From assembly GCF_000285575.1 (NCBI RefSeq), contig NZ_HE611053.1, positions 284,423 through 348,422 of the forward strand: a stretch of 64,000 nucleotides of DNA, written 5' to 3'. Origin of the DNA: Clostridium senegalense JC122. Its GTDB lineage: Bacteria > Bacillota > Clostridia > Clostridiales > Clostridiaceae. Below, one piece after another: positions 8,456-17,699 of the stretch (positions are counted from its first letter, which is position 1; every line of letters starts with the position of its first letter). The position numbers and the translations under genes were made by a program. Below the pieces are notes generated by a model. The model had not been told where the DNA came from. It worked only from the letters and a program-made list of their open reading frames with translations, and made no database searches.

Positions 8456-8501
8456 AAAATGTGCTATTAACAAACTTTTCAGTTCATTAATAGCACATTT
8501 T
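8456..8501 (-). terminator. Terminator of thrS
   Basis: 15-bp perfect stem 8456-8470 (AAAATGTGCTATTAA) with 8487-8501, followed on the minus strand by a T-rich tract. It lies 20 nt beyond the thrS stop. Confidence 0.8.
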
Positions 8502-8520
8502 AGTTATTATAAATTAAATT

Positions 8521-10434
8521 TTATATGTCTTTATTTTCAATTTCAACTTTAATATTTTTAATAAATTCGTCTAAAGCAATAGTTCCTTGATCACCGTTTT
8601 TTCTAGTTCTAAGTGCAATTGTTTTGTCAGCAACTTCTCTTTCACCTATAACTATTATATAAGGAACTTTTTCATTGCTAGCTTCTCTAATTTTGTATCC
8701 TACTTTTTCATCTCTATCATCTAATTGAACTCTTATATTATTATCCTTAAGAGTTTTAGTTACTTCCATTGCATAATCATTAAATTTATTTGATATAGGA
8801 AGTACCTTTACTTGAACTGGTGCTAACCATGTTGGGAATTTTCCAGCAAAATGTTCTATTAATATACCAATAAATCTTTCGATACTACCTAAAATTACTC
8901 TGTGAATAACTATTGGTCTATGTTTTTCACTATCAGCTCCTATATAGTTAAGATCAAATCTTTGTGGAAGTTGGAAGTCTAATTGGATTGTACCACATTG
9001 CCAAGTTCTTCCTATACTATCTTCAAGATGGAAATCTATTTTAGGACCATAGAAAGCTCCATCACCTTCATTTATTTTGTACTCCATATTTATTTCATCT
9101 AGAGCTCCACTTAATGAAGATTCTGCAATTGCCCATTCTTCATCACTACCCATAGAATTTTCTGGTCTTGTTGAAAGTTCTACACTATATTTAAATCCAA
9201 ATTTTGAATAAACTTTATCAATAAGTGATATAACACCTTTGATTTCTGATTTTATTTGATCTGGTAACATAAATATATGGGCATCATCTTGAGTAAACGC
9301 TCTAACTCTCATAAGTCCATGTAACGCTCCTGAAAGTTCATGTCTATGAACTCTTCCAAGTTCTGCAACTCTCATTGGAAAATCTCTATATGAATGTGCT
9401 TCTGATTTATATACAAGCATTCCACCAGGACAGTTCATAGGTTTTAATGCAAATTCTTCTTCATCTATAACAGAAGTATACATGTTTTCTTTATAGTGAT
9501 ACCAGTGTCCTGAAGTTTCCCACAATTTTTTATTTAACATTATAGGTGTCTCTATTTCTATATAGTTATCTTCTATATGAAGTTGTCTCCAAAAATCTAT
9601 TAAAGTATTTTTTAACACTACACCATTTGGTAAAAAGAATGGGAATCCTGGTCCTTCTTCCATAACTGTAAATAATTTAAGCTCTTTACCTAACTTTCTA
9701 TGATCTCTTTTTTTAGCTTCTTCTAAGTTGTTTAAGTATGCATCAAGGGCTTTCTTATCTTCAAAAGCTGTACCATAAATTCTTTGAAGCATTTTATTTT
9801 TTTCATTACCTTTCCAATATGCACCTGCTACACTTAATAATTTAAAAGCTTTTATATATTTTGATGATGGAATATGTGGTCCTCTGCAAAGATCAACAAA
9901 ATCACCTTGTCTATATAGTGAAATGTTTTCTCTTTCTGGTAACTCTTTAATAAGTTCTATTTTATATGGTTCACATTTATCTTCCATTAACTTTATTGCT
10001 TCTTCTCTTGATACATCTATTCTTTCAAATTGAAGATTTTCTTCTATTATTTTATCCATTTCACATTGAATTTTTTCTAAATCTTGTTCTGAAAAAGCTT
10101 TTTCAACATCAAAATCGTAGTAGAATCCATTGTCGATTGAAGGTCCTATTGCTAATTTAGCACTTTTATAAAGTCTTTGAACTGCTTGTGCCATTATATG
10201 AGTAGTTGAATGTCTTAAAACATCTATAGCTTCTTTATCTTCATATGTTAAAATTTCAACTTTGTCATTTTCTTTTAATTTATAACTTAAATCAACTAAT
10301 TCATCATTAACTCTTCCTACTATAGCTACTTTTGCTAATTTATTGCTAATTGATTTAGCAAGTTCATATACACTAATATTTTCCTCTATTTCTTTTATTG
10401 AATTATCTTTTAATCTTATATTTATCATTTTCAT
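8521..10434 (-). CDS. thrS: Threonyl-tRNA synthetase
   Basis: 637 residues, the normal length. It charges tRNA-Thr with threonine. Domains in order: TGS (1-60), the second additional/editing domain with HSTTHIMAQAV (~75-85) and the CRGPH motif (~183), the class II catalytic core with motif 2 RVHRHELSGALHGLMRVR and the zinc ligand in PMNCPGG, then a C-terminal anticodon-binding domain. It stands alone, and a T-box leader specific for uncharged tRNA-Thr lies upstream, which explains its regulation. Confidence 0.97.
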   Translation of the reverse strand: MKMINIRLKDNSIKEIEENISVYELAKSISNKLAKVAIVGRVNDELVDLSYKLKENDKVEILTYEDKEAIDVLRHSTTHIMAQAVQRLYKSAKLAIGPSIDNGFYYDFDVEKAFSEQDLEKIQCEMDKIIEENLQFERIDVSREEAIKLMEDKCEPYKIELIKELPERENISLYRQGDFVDLCRGPHIPSSKYIKAFKLLSVAGAYWKGNEKNKMLQRIYGTAFEDKKALDAYLNNLEEAKKRDHRKLGKELKLFTVMEEGPGFPFFLPNGVVLKNTLIDFWRQLHIEDNYIEIETPIMLNKKLWETSGHWYHYKENMYTSVIDEEEFALKPMNCPGGMLVYKSEAHSYRDFPMRVAELGRVHRHELSGALHGLMRVRAFTQDDAHIFMLPDQIKSEIKGVISLIDKVYSKFGFKYSVELSTRPENSMGSDEEWAIAESSLSGALDEINMEYKINEGDGAFYGPKIDFHLEDSIGRTWQCGTIQLDFQLPQRFDLNYIGADSEKHRPIVIHRVILGSIERFIGILIEHFAGKFPTWLAPVQVKVLPISNKFNDYAMEVTKTLKDNNIRVQLDDRDEKVGYKIREASNEKVPYIIVIGEREVADKTIALRTRKNGDQGTIALDEFIKNIKVEIENKDI

Positions 10435-10838
10435 TGTTATCCCTCCAAAATATTTTTATATAAATTCTCAAACTTTTAATGTTTAATTTTCAAAAATTCC
10501 TTATCAATTGAAAATATAAATTTATTTTTTTGAAAAATTTTATGTTTATTATTTTTTATTGTAAAGCTATATAATATGTCATTTCTAAGTATAACCATAA
10601 AACATTTTTAATTGTTTTATAATAAAGTTTCTATTCTCATTTGATAATAAATACTTAATATTATGATTCTATGTACACTTTTAAAATTATATTTTAATTA
10701 TAAATTTTAATATTACACATAGTTTGTAATTGTTTTAATATTAAGAGAACTTTTGTTTTTGCATTTCAATAATTTTATGTAAAACTTTAACTTAATTTAT
10801 TATTTTATTATTAATTTAAAATAATTACTAATTTTGGG
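10435..10838. other. Long untranslated stretch between T-box terminator and thrS
   Basis: About 400 nt of AT-rich sequence between the T-box terminator and the thrS start. No open frame with a ribosome site and no further hairpin with a T-run was found. The distance is unusually long for a T-box gene. Confidence 0.5.
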
Positions 10839-11085
10839 TAAAACAAAAAGCATCCATCCCTGTTGGGACGAATGCTGTATATTCGTGGTTCCACCCAAAT
10901 TGAATTAAAATTCAATTCTTCTCGTTTTAATAACGGCATCTAACCGATGACATTTCACTTTAAAAGCTAATAAGCCATAACTCCAGGGTAGTTTTCTTAT
11001 AGTCATATTTAGGAATACTTCCAGCCAGTGATATTCCCTCTCTGTAAACTGTAACCTATAATACTCTTCCTATCATAGTCTATTT
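10839..11085 (-). ncRNA. T-box leader (tRNA-Thr sensing) of thrS
   Basis: On the minus strand the T-box core GGGTGGAACCACG is at 10896-10884. It is followed by a terminator whose arms 10876-10865 (AGCATTCGTCCC) and 10860-10849 pair with G-U wobbles, then TTTTTGTTTT. Upstream is a long Stem I region, starting near 11085, with a terminal hairpin GGAATA...TATTCC and an ACTACC stretch that contains threonine codons (ACT, ACC), a plausible specifier. Uncharged tRNA-Thr would pair with the T-box and block the terminator. The exact specifier was not resolved. Confidence 0.9.
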
Positions 11086-11289
11086 AATATTTAATTTACA
11101 TTTATTTGTGCACAAATTCAAATATATAACCTTTTCAGAAAAGATTAATAATTTATACTTATAGTATCATACTAAAATTACTTTGTAAACACATTTCTGA
11201 AAATTTTTTATAGTTTTTTAAATTGTACTTATAATTTATAGCATATTTTTAAAAACTATATAGAATAAAAGTACAATTTATTTACCTCT

Positions 11290-11329
11290 TTACTAATAAT
11301 CTTTAGTATGAGATAATTATTATTAGTAA
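11290..11329 (+). promoter_or_regulatory. bcp upstream inverted repeat with PerR/Fur-like box
   Basis: TTACTAATAAT (11290-11300) and ATTATTAGTAA (11319-11329) form a perfect 11-bp inverted repeat. Within it, AGATAATTATTATTA (11311-11325) matches 11 of 14 positions of the PerR consensus TTATAATNATTATAA. Peroxide control of a peroxiredoxin would make sense but is inferred. Confidence 0.4.
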
Positions 11330-11358
11330 TATGTTTAGAATTGAAAGGAGTTTTCTTT

Positions 11359-11828
11359 ATGGAGAATTTAATTTTAACAGAAGGCATGAAGGCACCAGAT
11401 TTTACTTTAATGGGAAGTGATAAAAATGAACATAAATTAAGTGATTATTTAGGGGAGAAAGTAATTTTATACTTTTATCCAAAAGATAATACTTCTGGAT
11501 GTTCTAAAGAAGCACTAGCCTTTACAAGTGTATATAACGATTTTAAAGAAAAAATTCAGTAATATTAGGTGTGAGTAGAGATTCTTTAAAATCTCATGAT
11601 AAATTTATCGAAAAATATAATATACCATTTGTATTATTATCTGACGAAAAAGAAGAAGTGTGCAACCTATATGGAGTTTTAAAAGAAAAAAATATCTATG
11701 GGAAAAAGACTATTGGAATTGAAAGAAGCACTTTTATAATTGATGAAAATGGTATTATTGAAAAAATATACAGAAAAGTAAAAGTTGCAGGACATGTAGA
11801 AAATGTTCAATGCTTTTTAGGATTATAA
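11359..11828 (+). pseudogene. bcp: Thiol peroxidase, BCP-type peroxiredoxin, frameshifted
   Basis: Frame 1 runs from ATG 11359 (AAAGGAG 8 nt upstream) and ends early at KEKIQ-stop. Frame 2 resumes at once with NSVILGVSRDSLKSHDKF and ends at 11828. Adding one A to the A6 run 11549-11554 restores a continuous 156-residue BCP, the normal length. The enzyme reduces peroxides using a peroxidatic Cys (in PKDNTSGCSKEA). The usual nearby resolving Cys of E. coli BCP is absent, so it is a 1-Cys type or uses another thiol. The gene is either an assembly artefact or a freshly broken peroxidase. Confidence 0.85.
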
Positions 11829-11838
11829 TTTTAAATAG

Positions 11839-11870
11839 AAAACCAGTACTTTTTATTAAGTACTGGTTTT
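11839..11870 (+). terminator. Terminator of bcp
   Basis: Arms AAAACCAGTACTT (11839-11851) and 11858-11870 are perfect complements and end in TTTTATTATATT. Confidence 0.85.
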
Positions 11871-11982
11871 ATTATATTTCAAACTAAAAAATATAATTAA
11901 TATAATATTGTTTAAAACATAAATAAGTAAGCCTAGAAAGTTCAAACATAACTAACTTTTATTTAAATAATAAAAAATGTCT

Positions 11983-14177
11983 TTAAATACATACTCCAAT
12001 ATTATCTAATAGAATATCTCCTTTAACTCCTTTATCAAAAACAAACTTTATAGTTTTTAATTTTTTAATATTTAATTTAGAGTTATTTTTAACAAATTCT
12101 TCTATTGGAAAAGTAAAATTTTGAAGTTCATGTTCTATTGTATTGTTTTTAACTAGAAAGTTATTTTTATATAAATTAGATCTTAATGGAGGATATAACG
12201 TATAGTAATCTTTTAATAAAAGAGAAGAAATATTTCCATTAACATCTTCCAATTGAATTGTAAAATCTACATCATTAAATTCATTTTTTATAACGTCGTA
12301 ATTATCCATTCTACATGCTGAAAATTGCAGTATTGAGTTATTATTTATATTCTCTAAATAAATATCATTCTCTGGAAGTGATATACTATAAAAGCTTCCA
12401 GAACCCTTATACCACCTAAGTCTAACTGCTGTATTTCTAGTAGAAGAACCATCCCTTCTTCTAACCTTTTCTTCACGCCATATGGTAAAATTCTTTCCAA
12501 ATATAGAACTATTTTTTAAAGACGATGTTTTTAAATCTAAATCTTCTTCATAATTAGCTATAACTTTAAAATTACTATCTTCATATTCATTTACATATAC
12601 AGTTCTAGGTAAATCATTTTGAATATTTTTATAGTTTATAAACATGTCTTTATATTCGTTCTTATTCTTTAGAGTACAATCAAAAAAACCAGTTAAATAT
12701 CCTTTCAATATACTTTTTTGATCTTCATCTTTAATAATTGGCTTAGTGTTTAAAAACCATCCCATTGGTTTGTTAAGATCATATCGTCCCCAAGTGCTAT
12801 TGAATTGCCCATGGTTTGCTCCATAAATATAAAGATAGCTTTTAAAATAATCTTTTCCATCAGTGAATTTAACATTATCATATTGTTCTCTTCCATCAAA
12901 TTCTGTTACATCTTGGTCATACGAACCATGAACTGAAAAATAATTAATATTTTCTAATTCCACTGACTTACCAGAAGGTTTATATTGATTATAAGTAGGT
13001 GCTATACTTGCTATAGATTTTATATTATAGTTGAAATTAAGTTTTATATCTCCATCATCAGGATAGTAACTTAATTTATTAAATAATGCGGCTATAGCTA
13101 CTGCCTCCCCGCCTCTTGAATGTCCTACTAATGCAATATTATTCATATCTATTTTATTATAAAGTGGATTTTCTTTATCATTATTAAATTTTTCAAATTC
13201 TTTTATATTATTTAACATCATAATTGCTCTAGCATCATTTTCATCAGCTAAATTTGAATTTATATAAAAATTCAAAAAATTTTCATTTATAGAAGCTACA
13301 ACATATCCTTTACTTACAAGGTGGTTAGCTAAATATTCATAACCTTCATGGGACGGTGTAGTCATAGTATGATTTCCATGCGCAATTAAAATTAGTGGTA
13401 GTTTTTCACCTTTTTCAGGAAAAAACACATCCCCTGTTATAGGTACAGAATAAGAATCAAATCCCCAATATATATTTCTAAGCTTACCTATAATTCCTTC
13501 TTCATCAGAAACATATGGTGATAAATTTACTTTTGAAGTTTTTAAATTATATTTATCAGATGAACCATAGCTTAACTTTTTTATTGAATAATCACCTTTT
13601 TTAATAAGTTCACTAAAGATAGAGGAATCGTTATTATTTTCAACCCTTAATGATAAGTACTTTTCAGTAAGATTCTCATCATATCCTTTAAATCCAATAA
13701 AATATATCATAGAAATATTTATAAATAATGAAAATATAAATATTGACCATATAAATCCATTTTTCTTGTTTTTACTTAACAATTTTAAAATACTATATAT
13801 AAATATTAATTGTATAATTCCAATAGTAATAGCTATAAAAACATCAGCCTCGAATGATGTGTCTATAAAGAAATTTGTCACGAATATATAAGAAATTATA
13901 AACAATCCAATTATAAAAGGAAGATTTTTTATAGGTATTTTTTTATAATTAAAGATACTAACTGCAAAATAACGATAAGAATTATCAAACCTAAAAAAGT
14001 AGCGGCAGTAAATACTATAAAATCTAAAACTTTAGGAAGACCAGTTCCTAAAAAGGCCATTTCCAATCCTACCATTGATGAAATCAATAACATAAAGATT
14101 AATTTTACATATCTATATTTATCAAAATATGTATGATGTATATAATTTTTAAGATTTATTTTGAATTTTTTAAACAT
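11983..14177 (-). pseudogene. Membrane-anchored alpha/beta hydrolase, frameshifted
   Basis: A start at 14177 gives 82 residues with two membrane helices, ending KKYL-stop. A second frame from ~13940 has no ribosome site and begins with a hydrophobic helix. One extra base in the T7 run 13938-13944 joins them as ...LIIKKIPIKNLPFIIG..., giving ~731 residues with about five N-terminal membrane helices and an extracytoplasmic alpha/beta hydrolase. The nucleophile elbow is GHSRGGEA, and the later HGSYDQD and GANHGQF segments supply plausible Asp and His. A ~230-residue beta-rich C-terminal domain follows. The substrate is unknown; related folds include dienelactone and PET-type hydrolases. It is separated from neighbours by hairpins. 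Confidence 0.65.
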
Positions 14178-14241
14178 ATCAATCCTCCTAATATGTGGAT
14201 ACTAAATTTGTATCTTTTATTTTTAGGTTAAAATTAAAATA

Positions 14242-14285
14242 TAGGAATCTAAAATCAACATTTAATTAAAAGATTTAGATTCCTA
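14242..14285 (-). terminator. Terminator of the SPL-type radical SAM gene
   Basis: Arms TAGGAATCTAAA (14242-14253) and 14274-14285 pair perfectly, 15 nt past the stop, with a T-rich minus-strand tail. Confidence 0.7.
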
Positions 14286-14300
14286 AAAAATAATCAAACA

Positions 14301-15185
14301 TTAGTCAAAAAAACTTAATTGAGCTGTTCTGTCATATTTATAATCATCAATGATTTTATTCATATTATAAATTATATTGCTTTTATCGCAGTGTTCTCTA
14401 AAAATATCATATAAAATTTTTCTATTTAATGATTGACAATTATATTTTAACCTAAAATTTGTTTCATATTTATTTTTTATATGAGGAAAGTTGTTATCTA
14501 ATTTCTTATAAAAATATTCCCTTTGATTATCTCTTAAAGTTACTCCAAAATAAGGATATATAAATTTTGCTCCACAATTTCCTGCCCTTTTTATTATGCT
14601 TTTTATATTTTCTTCATTATCATTTATAAAGGGCAAAATGGGCATCATTAAAATACCACAATATATACCGTTATTTGCTAGTTCCTCTAAAGCCTTAAAC
14701 CTTTGAGAAGTTAAACTAACATTTGGCTCTATCCTTTTACACATATTATCATCAAAAGTTGTTATAGTCATTTTTACACACACAGGGGAAATATAATTAA
14801 TGTTTTTTAATATATCTATATCTCTAGTTATTAAGTTACTTTTAGTGGCTATTGCTACACCAAAGTTATACTTATTTAACAACTTTAACGATTGTCTAGT
14901 TAGGTTTAATTTTTTTTCAAAAGGATTGTACGGATCGCTCATTCCTCCTGTACAAATAACACCTTTATTTCTTTTAGATTTTAATTCACCCTCTATTATT
15001 TTTAGTGTGTCTTCTTTTATTTTAACTTTATCAAACTCTTCAATTCCATAGCAACTACTTCTAGAATCACAATAAATACAACCATGACAACAACCTTTAT
15101 ATATATTCATTGTATAATCTGCTCCAAACCAATAGTTTGGATGAGCATTTTTTGTAATAATAGTCTTACAGGGTATAGATTCCAT
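14301..15185 (-). CDS. SPL-family radical SAM protein
   Basis: 294 residues. The radical SAM cluster motif CX3CX2C is Cys32-x3-Cys36-x2-Cys39 in GCCHGCIYCD, placed close to the N-terminus after the YWFGADYTMNIYKGC lead, as in the spore-photoproduct-lyase-like Rv2578c family. The barrel continues with GGMSDPYNP and the MPILPFINDNEENI region. It lacks the extra C-terminal Cys of true SplB as far as I can see, so repair of spore photoproduct should not be assumed. It ends 18 nt before the zinc-ribbon gene's end-proximal neighbour region and is probably cotranscribed with it. Confidence 0.8.
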   Translation of the reverse strand: MESIPCKTIITKNAHPNYWFGADYTMNIYKGCCHGCIYCDSRSSCYGIEEFDKVKIKEDTLKIIEGELKSKRNKGVICTGGMSDPYNPFEKKLNLTRQSLKLLNKYNFGVAIATKSNLITRDIDILKNINYISPVCVKMTITTFDDNMCKRIEPNVSLTSQRFKALEELANNGIYCGILMMPILPFINDNEENIKSIIKRAGNCGAKFIYPYFGVTLRDNQREYFYKKLDNNFPHIKNKYETNFRLKYNCQSLNRKILYDIFREHCDKSNIIYNMNKIIDDYKYDRTAQLSFFD

Positions 15186-15203
15186 TATCCTTCTCCAATT
15201 AAT

Positions 15204-15437
15204 TTATTTCCACCTTTTTAAAGTAGGTAAGAAACTTTTTAGATTTTCTCTAGCAGCTTCCTCACTAAAATCTTTATGTGCATTCATAAGATGAGGAACA
15301 CAAGCCTCTATCATTTCATCTAATGAAATATCTGCCTTAAACTTTCCATTACTATAACAATAAACACAATATTCCTTATTATCACTAACCTCATTTTCAT
15401 TTACTAGTGGCATTCCACAACTTTGACAAAAATTCAT
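15204..15437 (-). CDS. Zinc-ribbon domain protein
   Basis: 77 residues from ATG 15437, chosen because GAAAGGATG lies directly upstream (an ATG at 15455 falls on that ribosome site). The N-terminal FCQSCGMPL and EYCVYCYSNGKF motifs provide four cysteines for a zinc ribbon. A conserved helical region with DEMIEACVPHLMNAHKD and LPTLKRW at the end matches the small clostridial family called putative zinc ribbon domain (PF12674). Function unknown. It sits 18 nt upstream of the radical SAM gene in the same direction. Confidence 0.8.
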   Translation of the reverse strand: MNFCQSCGMPLVNENEVSDNKEYCVYCYSNGKFKADISLDEMIEACVPHLMNAHKDFSEEAARENLKSFLPTLKRWK

Positions 15438-15547
15438 ATTAAAACATCCTTTCAATTTATAAAATAAGTTATTTTTGTAAGCCTATAAATTTTATTATCT
15501 GCTTTAATATGATACTATCAAAGAATAGTTGACAACTGTTTGTCATA

Positions 15548-16450
15548 TTAGAAATTATAATTCATCAAAGTTTTCTTTAATCTTCTAATAATTTCATCTC
15601 TAACAAATTTAGGCTCTAAAACTGTAACATTATTACCATAAGATAATATATGATCATAAACCCACTCACCTTTTGGATAGCTTACAGTAACATCATAGGT
15701 TTCATCTTCATTTTTCATTATAGAATTTTCATCATAAAAATCATAAATTTTATATAAAACTTCTTTACTAAAACGCAATTTTAAATTTATAACTTCAAAA
15801 TTCATTTCACGTGATAAATTTAAATCTACTTCCTTACGTATAAATGTATCGTCTTTAATCTTAAAATTTTTAATTCTACTAAGTTTAAATATTCTAAAAT
15901 CGTTTTTTTCAATAGAAAAGCCCCATAAATACCATTCTTTGCTTTTAAAGATAAGTTTATATGGATGTACTTTCCTTATGCTACTAACTCCTGTAGAATT
16001 TATATATCTAAACTCAATTATCTTCTTTTCTAATATAGAACCTTTTATATCCTCAAAATTATAATCTGAATTTAGTTTATTTCCCCAGTTAGAAAAATCA
16101 ACAGCAACCCAATCATTCACATCCATATTCTTAAATATTGCTCCAAGCTTATTTAAAACTTTATCTACATTTGGAATTTCAGTAGCTTTTAATGTACTTA
16201 ATGCTAACATTAAACTTTCTTTATCCTTTTGCGATAACATAGCTTTATTAATTGTATATTCTTCTATTAAAGATATTCCACCACCAGTACCTTTACTTGC
16301 ATATATAGGAATGCCTGATAATGAAAGCTCTTCTATATCTCTATATATAGTTCTAGTAGATACGTCTAATTTTTCTGCTAGTTCTTTTGCAGTAACTACT
16401 TTTTTATTTAAAAGGATTATAATTATTTCAACTAATCTATTTATTCTCAT
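15548..16450 (-). CDS. WYL-domain transcriptional regulator
   Basis: 300 residues, YafY/DeoR-like. Residues 1-60 form a winged helix-turn-helix (ELAEKLDVSTRTIYRDIEEL). Residues ~135-200 are a WYL ligand-binding domain in which the name-giving WYLWGF is present, followed by a C-terminal WCX extension. These proteins sense nucleic acids or nucleotides and repress or activate nearby genes. The likely targets are its own gene or the zinc-ribbon/radical SAM pair 110 nt downstream on the same strand. Confidence 0.85.
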   Translation of the reverse strand: MRINRLVEIIIILLNKKVVTAKELAEKLDVSTRTIYRDIEELSLSGIPIYASKGTGGGISLIEEYTINKAMLSQKDKESLMLALSTLKATEIPNVDKVLNKLGAIFKNMDVNDWVAVDFSNWGNKLNSDYNFEDIKGSILEKKIIEFRYINSTGVSSIRKVHPYKLIFKSKEWYLWGFSIEKNDFRIFKLSRIKNFKIKDDTFIRKEVDLNLSREMNFEVINLKLRFSKEVLYKIYDFYDENSIMKNEDETYDVTVSYPKGEWVYDHILSYGNNVTVLEPKFVRDEIIRRLKKTLMNYNF

Positions 16451-16615
16451 AACATCACCTAAAGTAATATTAACACACTTAAACTTAATTTAACTATAGA
16501 GTTACAAACTGAATCTCTAACTTATTCACTTATATAACATATTGTTTAATAGCACTTCATGTAAAATTTTAATCTAAAGGCAATGTATATGTTTACATAT
16601 ACTTCCAATAAATAT

Positions 16616-16666
16616 AAAGAGTTCAAAATATATAATCCATTTCATATATTTAACGAGGAACTCTTT
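16616..16666 (-). terminator. Probable terminator of the DUF4438 gene
   Basis: Outer stem AAAGAGTTC (16616-16624) pairs with GAACTCTTT (16658-16666). An inner AAATATAT/ATATATTT pairing extends it. It is 12 nt past the stop. Confidence 0.6.
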
Positions 16667-16677
16667 ATAAAAGCTCA

Positions 16678-17532
16678 TTAAATAAAATCTTTTATATTAC
16701 TATTCTCACTTATCATACCTTCTATTATTGGCTTTTTACTTGTTAATATAGTAGTGATTCCTGGGCCATGACCCATCTTAATGCAATCGCTATGAATTAC
16801 AACACCTATAGAAACTGCTCCTGATAAATATCCCCTTCCAAAAGTATTATCACAATCTTTTAAAAGTACTAAATCACCAAATTTTAATTTATCTATTCCA
16901 TGTTTTTTTACTTCATTTATATCTGCTGTCATAATATCATAATCACCAGTAAAAGAAGTCGAAGCACCTATACCTGACCCCATTAAATAAGATGGTATTA
17001 TAGCTGCAACATTAACTATAAGTTTCCCATCATATTCTTTTATAGGCAATTTTTCAAAAAGATTTGGATCTATATTCATAACTGTTATATCTTCATAATT
17101 TAAAAGCTTAAGACCTTGACCGTATGCTTTTATTAAAATTTTATCATCAACAGATAAATCATCTAAAATATCATTTTCAAAATGTATTAAAACATGATCT
17201 ATTCCACCATGCATTCCTGTTACATACCCAATTCCGCCTTTTCCATCACCAGAAACTACCTTTGCAATATTTCCTATACATGAAAGGGTAGTAAGAGCAT
17301 TATTTTCTCTAGCATCTGGATTTTTTATTGAAACACCTGGTTCTATATGGTCTCCAGATAAACCAAAGGCACTGTCACCAATCTTAACATTATAACAAAT
17401 TCCACCGGTTGCAGGTAAAACCATTGGTTCACCTTCATGACTTATTCTATAAGGAGATGGTGGAAAAGCTGGATGATGAATTTTACCTTGAACACTTTGC
17501 ATTACAACTTTATCTTTGTTAGTTTTAACCAA
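16678..17532 (-). CDS. DUF4438 domain-containing protein
   Basis: 284 residues matching the DUF4438 family along its whole length: a Gly-rich N-terminal HHPAFPPSPYRISHEGEP stretch, GLSGDHIEPGVS, the SGDGKGGIGYVTGMHGG loop, and a C-terminal HSDCIKMGHGPGITTILT segment. The family is cytosolic, conserved in anaerobes, and has no established function. The start is a TTG at 17532 with AGGAGGG correctly spaced. It is a single-gene unit. Confidence 0.8.
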   Translation of the reverse strand: MVKTNKDKVVMQSVQGKIHHPAFPPSPYRISHEGEPMVLPATGGICYNVKIGDSAFGLSGDHIEPGVSIKNPDARENNALTTLSCIGNIAKVVSGDGKGGIGYVTGMHGGIDHVLIHFENDILDDLSVDDKILIKAYGQGLKLLNYEDITVMNIDPNLFEKLPIKEYDGKLIVNVAAIIPSYLMGSGIGASTSFTGDYDIMTADINEVKKHGIDKLKFGDLVLLKDCDNTFGRGYLSGAVSIGVVIHSDCIKMGHGPGITTILTSKKPIIEGMISENSNIKDFI

Positions 17533-17661
17533 ACCGAACCCTCCTTTAGTAAATTTTCATATTTATTAAATTCTAGTGACTTCTTAATAAATCCTTTATT
17601 TTACAATAAAACAAAAACTTTTTAATAAATTATTCATAAAAGATATATAATAATTCAAAAT

Positions 17662-17698
17662 AAAACCTCTACCACTATAAATAAGTAGTAGAGGTTTT
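17662..17698 (-). terminator. Terminator of the DUF255 gene
   Basis: AAAACCTCTAC (17662-17672) pairs with GTAGAGGTTTT (17688-17698), directly after the stop codon. The minus-strand tail is TTTTATTTTG. Confidence 0.8.
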
Positions 17699-17699
17699 A

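Noticed and set aside
14301-15185. True spore photoproduct lyase (SplB)
   Set aside because: Cluster position and flanks match the SPL-like Rv2578c group; hallmarks of SplB were not seen.
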